Shown in pieces: positions 6,766-8,651 of a stretch of 8,651 nt of DNA. Position 1 is the stretch's first letter. Every line of letters begins with the position of its first letter. The notes below the pieces were generated by a model. That model saw only the letters and a program-made list of their open reading frames with translations. It did not search any database and was not told where the DNA came from. The translations under genes were made by a program, and so were the position numbers. This DNA is from Pseudohongiella sp. (GTDB lineage: Bacteria > Pseudomonadota > Gammaproteobacteria > Pseudomonadales > Pseudohongiellaceae), in NCBI GenBank assembly GCA_030652635.1, contig JAUSPW010000269.1:1-8651 (forward strand), read 5' to 3'.

Positions 6766-8651
6766 TCAACCAACCACTGCAATCCACTCCGCCACCACTC
6801 TGACCGTATCTTCATCACTCGGCAGCAACACCAGTGGCTGATACCGTGCATCACTCGACATCGGCATCAAAGTAATGCGCTCGTGGTGCCAATTCTCGTC
6901 ATTTCCTTGCTTTTCGCTGTGGTAGCGTTTGACTGTGTAACTGCCGCCGGTCTCCGGGTCAATGACGTTGCGGTGTTGCACCAGTACTATCTTGCCTTGG
7001 CGTGAGCCGACGGGATTGGCACGGAAAAGACACCAAGCCCCGCTGGGAATGCGTTTATTCATGGATTCGCCGATTACCTGCGCTAAAAACATGCCTGGGG
7101 CGGTGACAAAGCTCTCGGGCAGTTGCACCCAATGGTCAGCTTCGTCTTCGAGTGCTTGTGTGCCGGAGAACGCGCCGGCGGCAATCTTTAGCGAGACTAC
7201 CGGCACGCTGCGCTCAAGCTTAAACGCCTGTTTTTGGGTGATTCGGGTGAATGGGGGTCCATTGGTGACGTCAAGCAGGTGATGTGCCGGAGATGAAACG
7301 ACCAGTGGTGCCGTTGCTGTCGCTGCTACTGTTTTTATTCGCGTGCCGGTCAGGCGTGAGCGGAAGTAGACGGCGGTTTCATGATCGGTGAAATATACAT
7401 AACAGCCGCGCATGCCGCGCGTCATCAGCGTTCGGTATGTGTTCTTGATGATGGTGTCGGTTTTCTCGTGAGCCAGTTCAGCATCAATTTTGGCTAGCTG
7501 TTTCCAGCCTTGAATTGAGCGGTCGGACGATGCGCGCTTTTCCGGGTGTGTGATCACGCGCCCGTCGCGAACCACGAGATCGTTGCCGACGATTACACCG
7601 ATGTAGTCTACTTCTAAGCCCTGACAGGTGTGGATACATCCAACTTCCTCCACGGAATCGGATGAGACCATCCACAGGCCGCCATCCTTGGTGAGATTCC
7701 AGCGAGCGTGAAAGTTGAATTCAGGCATGACGATGTCATATGTGGCAGGGTCTTTCTTGCTGGGCCATTGCCAGCAGTAGCCAGCCACTATGCGGGCGCG
7801 GTTGCGTTCACTGTTCTTGCTGCGAATGAGTTGGTGTAGCTCGACAGGGGAATCAACTATACGAAAATCAAATTCAGCTATATCAAGATGGCTATTGGCT
7901 GTTTCGCGGATATCAAGCGTGTGGTCGAGCCAGGCAAGATAGCCATCGGAGCCGTTGCATCGAAACTGTGAGGCCAGGCTCATTTCCTCGACGGTGGCAC
8001 CGAGTACCTTCGCCCATTGGCGAATGGTGTCTTTGTCACCTACGTCATTCCAGGTGACTTTTTGCGATTCGTCCACAAAGAACACCGAAAAACGTGCAGC
8101 GTTGATGATTTCCTTTACCTGATGCTCACCGAGGTTGCGGTACAGGCCGGACTTTTCGTTAAGACGATGTGCCTCGTCAACTACCAACGCATCGAAGTCG
8201 TTGGCGTTGCTTGCAGTGAAGGCGCCTGAGCCAACGAACAGGTTGGAGATATGTGTTTTCGTGAATGAACCAGTAAGCTTTGCTTCGTACACGGCCCGAG
8301 GCGCTGCGTTCTTGGTAACGTATTTGGCCACCAGCCCAGCCTTGGTCAATCCGACCAGCAGATTTATGGCCACGACGGATTTGCCGGTGCCAGGCCCGCC
8401 TTCCACGATAAGAACATGCTTACCATTCTCGTTAACCTTGCGCGCCTGAGTGATGGCTGTTTCGTAGACAAGTTTCTGGTCGTCGATCAGTACGAATTCA
8501 GGGTTGCCTTTCATCAGACCGGCCAAGGCATCAGCCAGGCTCTTAGAGGGTCTGATGCGCCCCTGTTCGATTGCATAGAGGGTTTGCCCCTTGTCTCCCC
8601 AGCGTACATGTGTCTTGATGAAGTCCTGTAAGCGGCGTCGCTCGACGTCGC
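6766..8651 (-). CDS. Schlafen-group-3-like (DUF2075) helicase fused to C-terminal S24 peptidase domain; 5' end outside window
   Basis: At least 627 codons are visible and the frame is open to the right edge. Numbering from a TTG at 8526, which is unlikely to be the true start, the helicase part shows Walker A GGPGTGKS (43-50), Walker B VVDEAH (115-120), FFVDESQKVTW (149-159), SQFRCNGSDGYLAWLD (186-201), CIHTCQGLEVDYIG (297-310) and KNTYRTLMTRGMRGCYVYF (361-379), the conserved signature of the SLFN-g3/DUF2075 family. After a linker (about 391-436), residues 437-586 match an S24 (LexA/UmuD-type) peptidase: cleavage-like Ala450-Gly451 in KIAAGAFSG, catalytic Ser488 in IGESMN and Lys533 in YTVKRY. 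The 41 residues before the TTG (including YAIEQGRIRPSK) also match the family, whose members that I recall often have a nuclease-like N-terminal domain; that is not visible here. A role in DNA repair or phage defence is inferred. Confidence 0.88.
   Translation of the reverse strand, partial: DVERRRLQDFIKTHVRWGDKGQTLYAIEQGRIRPSKSLADALAGLMKGNPEFVLIDDQKLVYETAITQARKVNENGKHVLIVEGGPGTGKSVVAINLLVGLTKAGLVAKYVTKNAAPRAVYEAKLTGSFTKTHISNLFVGSGAFTASNANDFDALVVDEAHRLNEKSGLYRNLGEHQVKEIINAARFSVFFVDESQKVTWNDVGDKDTIRQWAKVLGATVEEMSLASQFRCNGSDGYLAWLDHTLDIRETANSHLDIAEFDFRIVDSPVELHQLIRSKNSERNRARIVAGYCWQWPSKKDPATYDIVMPEFNFHARWNLTKDGGLWMVSSDSVEEVGCIHTCQGLEVDYIGVIVGNDLVVRDGRVITHPEKRASSDRSIQGWKQLAKIDAELAHEKTDTIIKNTYRTLMTRGMRGCYVYFTDHETAVYFRSRLTGTRIKTVAATATAPLVVSSPAHHLLDVTNGPPFTRITQKQAFKLERSVPVVSLKIAAGAFSGTQALEDEADHWVQLPESFVTAPGMFLAQVIGESMNKRIPSGAWCLFRANPVGSRQGKIVLVQHRNVIDPETGGSYTVKRYHSEKQGNDENWHHERITLMPMSSDARYQPLVLLPSDEDTVRVVAEWIAVVG

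Noticed and set aside
6395..6841. Plus-strand open frame of 148 codons across the helicase-dacB gap
   Set aside because: It overlaps the 5' end of dacB and the 3' end of the helicase gene on the opposite strand, and its product resembles no family I know. Most likely a chance frame.

Overview
The window looks like the chromosome of a gammaproteobacterium, probably free-living or environmental. The two phosphate permeases carry the large extra domains that I recall from Pseudomonas and related genera, not the short E. coli forms, and the D-Ala-D-Ala carboxypeptidase and TonB-like protein imply a Gram-negative envelope. No rRNA, tRNA, insertion sequence, CRISPR array or attachment site is visible.

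Left half (1-4173, plus strand): the end of a phosphate uptake operon, pstC (5' end outside the window), pstA and pstB. PstC and PstA form the membrane channel and PstB is the ATPase that drives high-affinity phosphate import. PstS and the start of pstC would lie to the left. The usual last gene, phoU, does not follow pstB; a gene on the opposite strand starts its 3' end 26 bases later.

Right half (4200-8651, minus strand, read right to left): first a large protein cut by the right edge, then a 219-base regulatory gap, then dacB (periplasmic PBP4-type carboxypeptidase/endopeptidase), then after a single base a one-pass membrane protein whose N-terminus resembles TonB but which lacks a recognisable TonB C-terminal domain. 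The dacB/TonB-like pair is very probably co-transcribed. The gap before dacB has a plausible sigma-70 promoter covered by short direct repeats, and a perfect 8-bp inverted repeat further upstream.

The most interesting gene is the one at 6766-8651. It joins a Schlafen-group-3-like helicase domain (former DUF2075) to a C-terminal LexA/UmuD-type S24 peptidase domain that keeps the Ala-Gly cleavage site and the catalytic Ser and Lys. This suggests a helicase or nuclease-helicase that may be switched by self-cleavage, possibly in DNA damage or phage defence. That role is inference. Its N-terminus is outside the window, so the full architecture is unknown.
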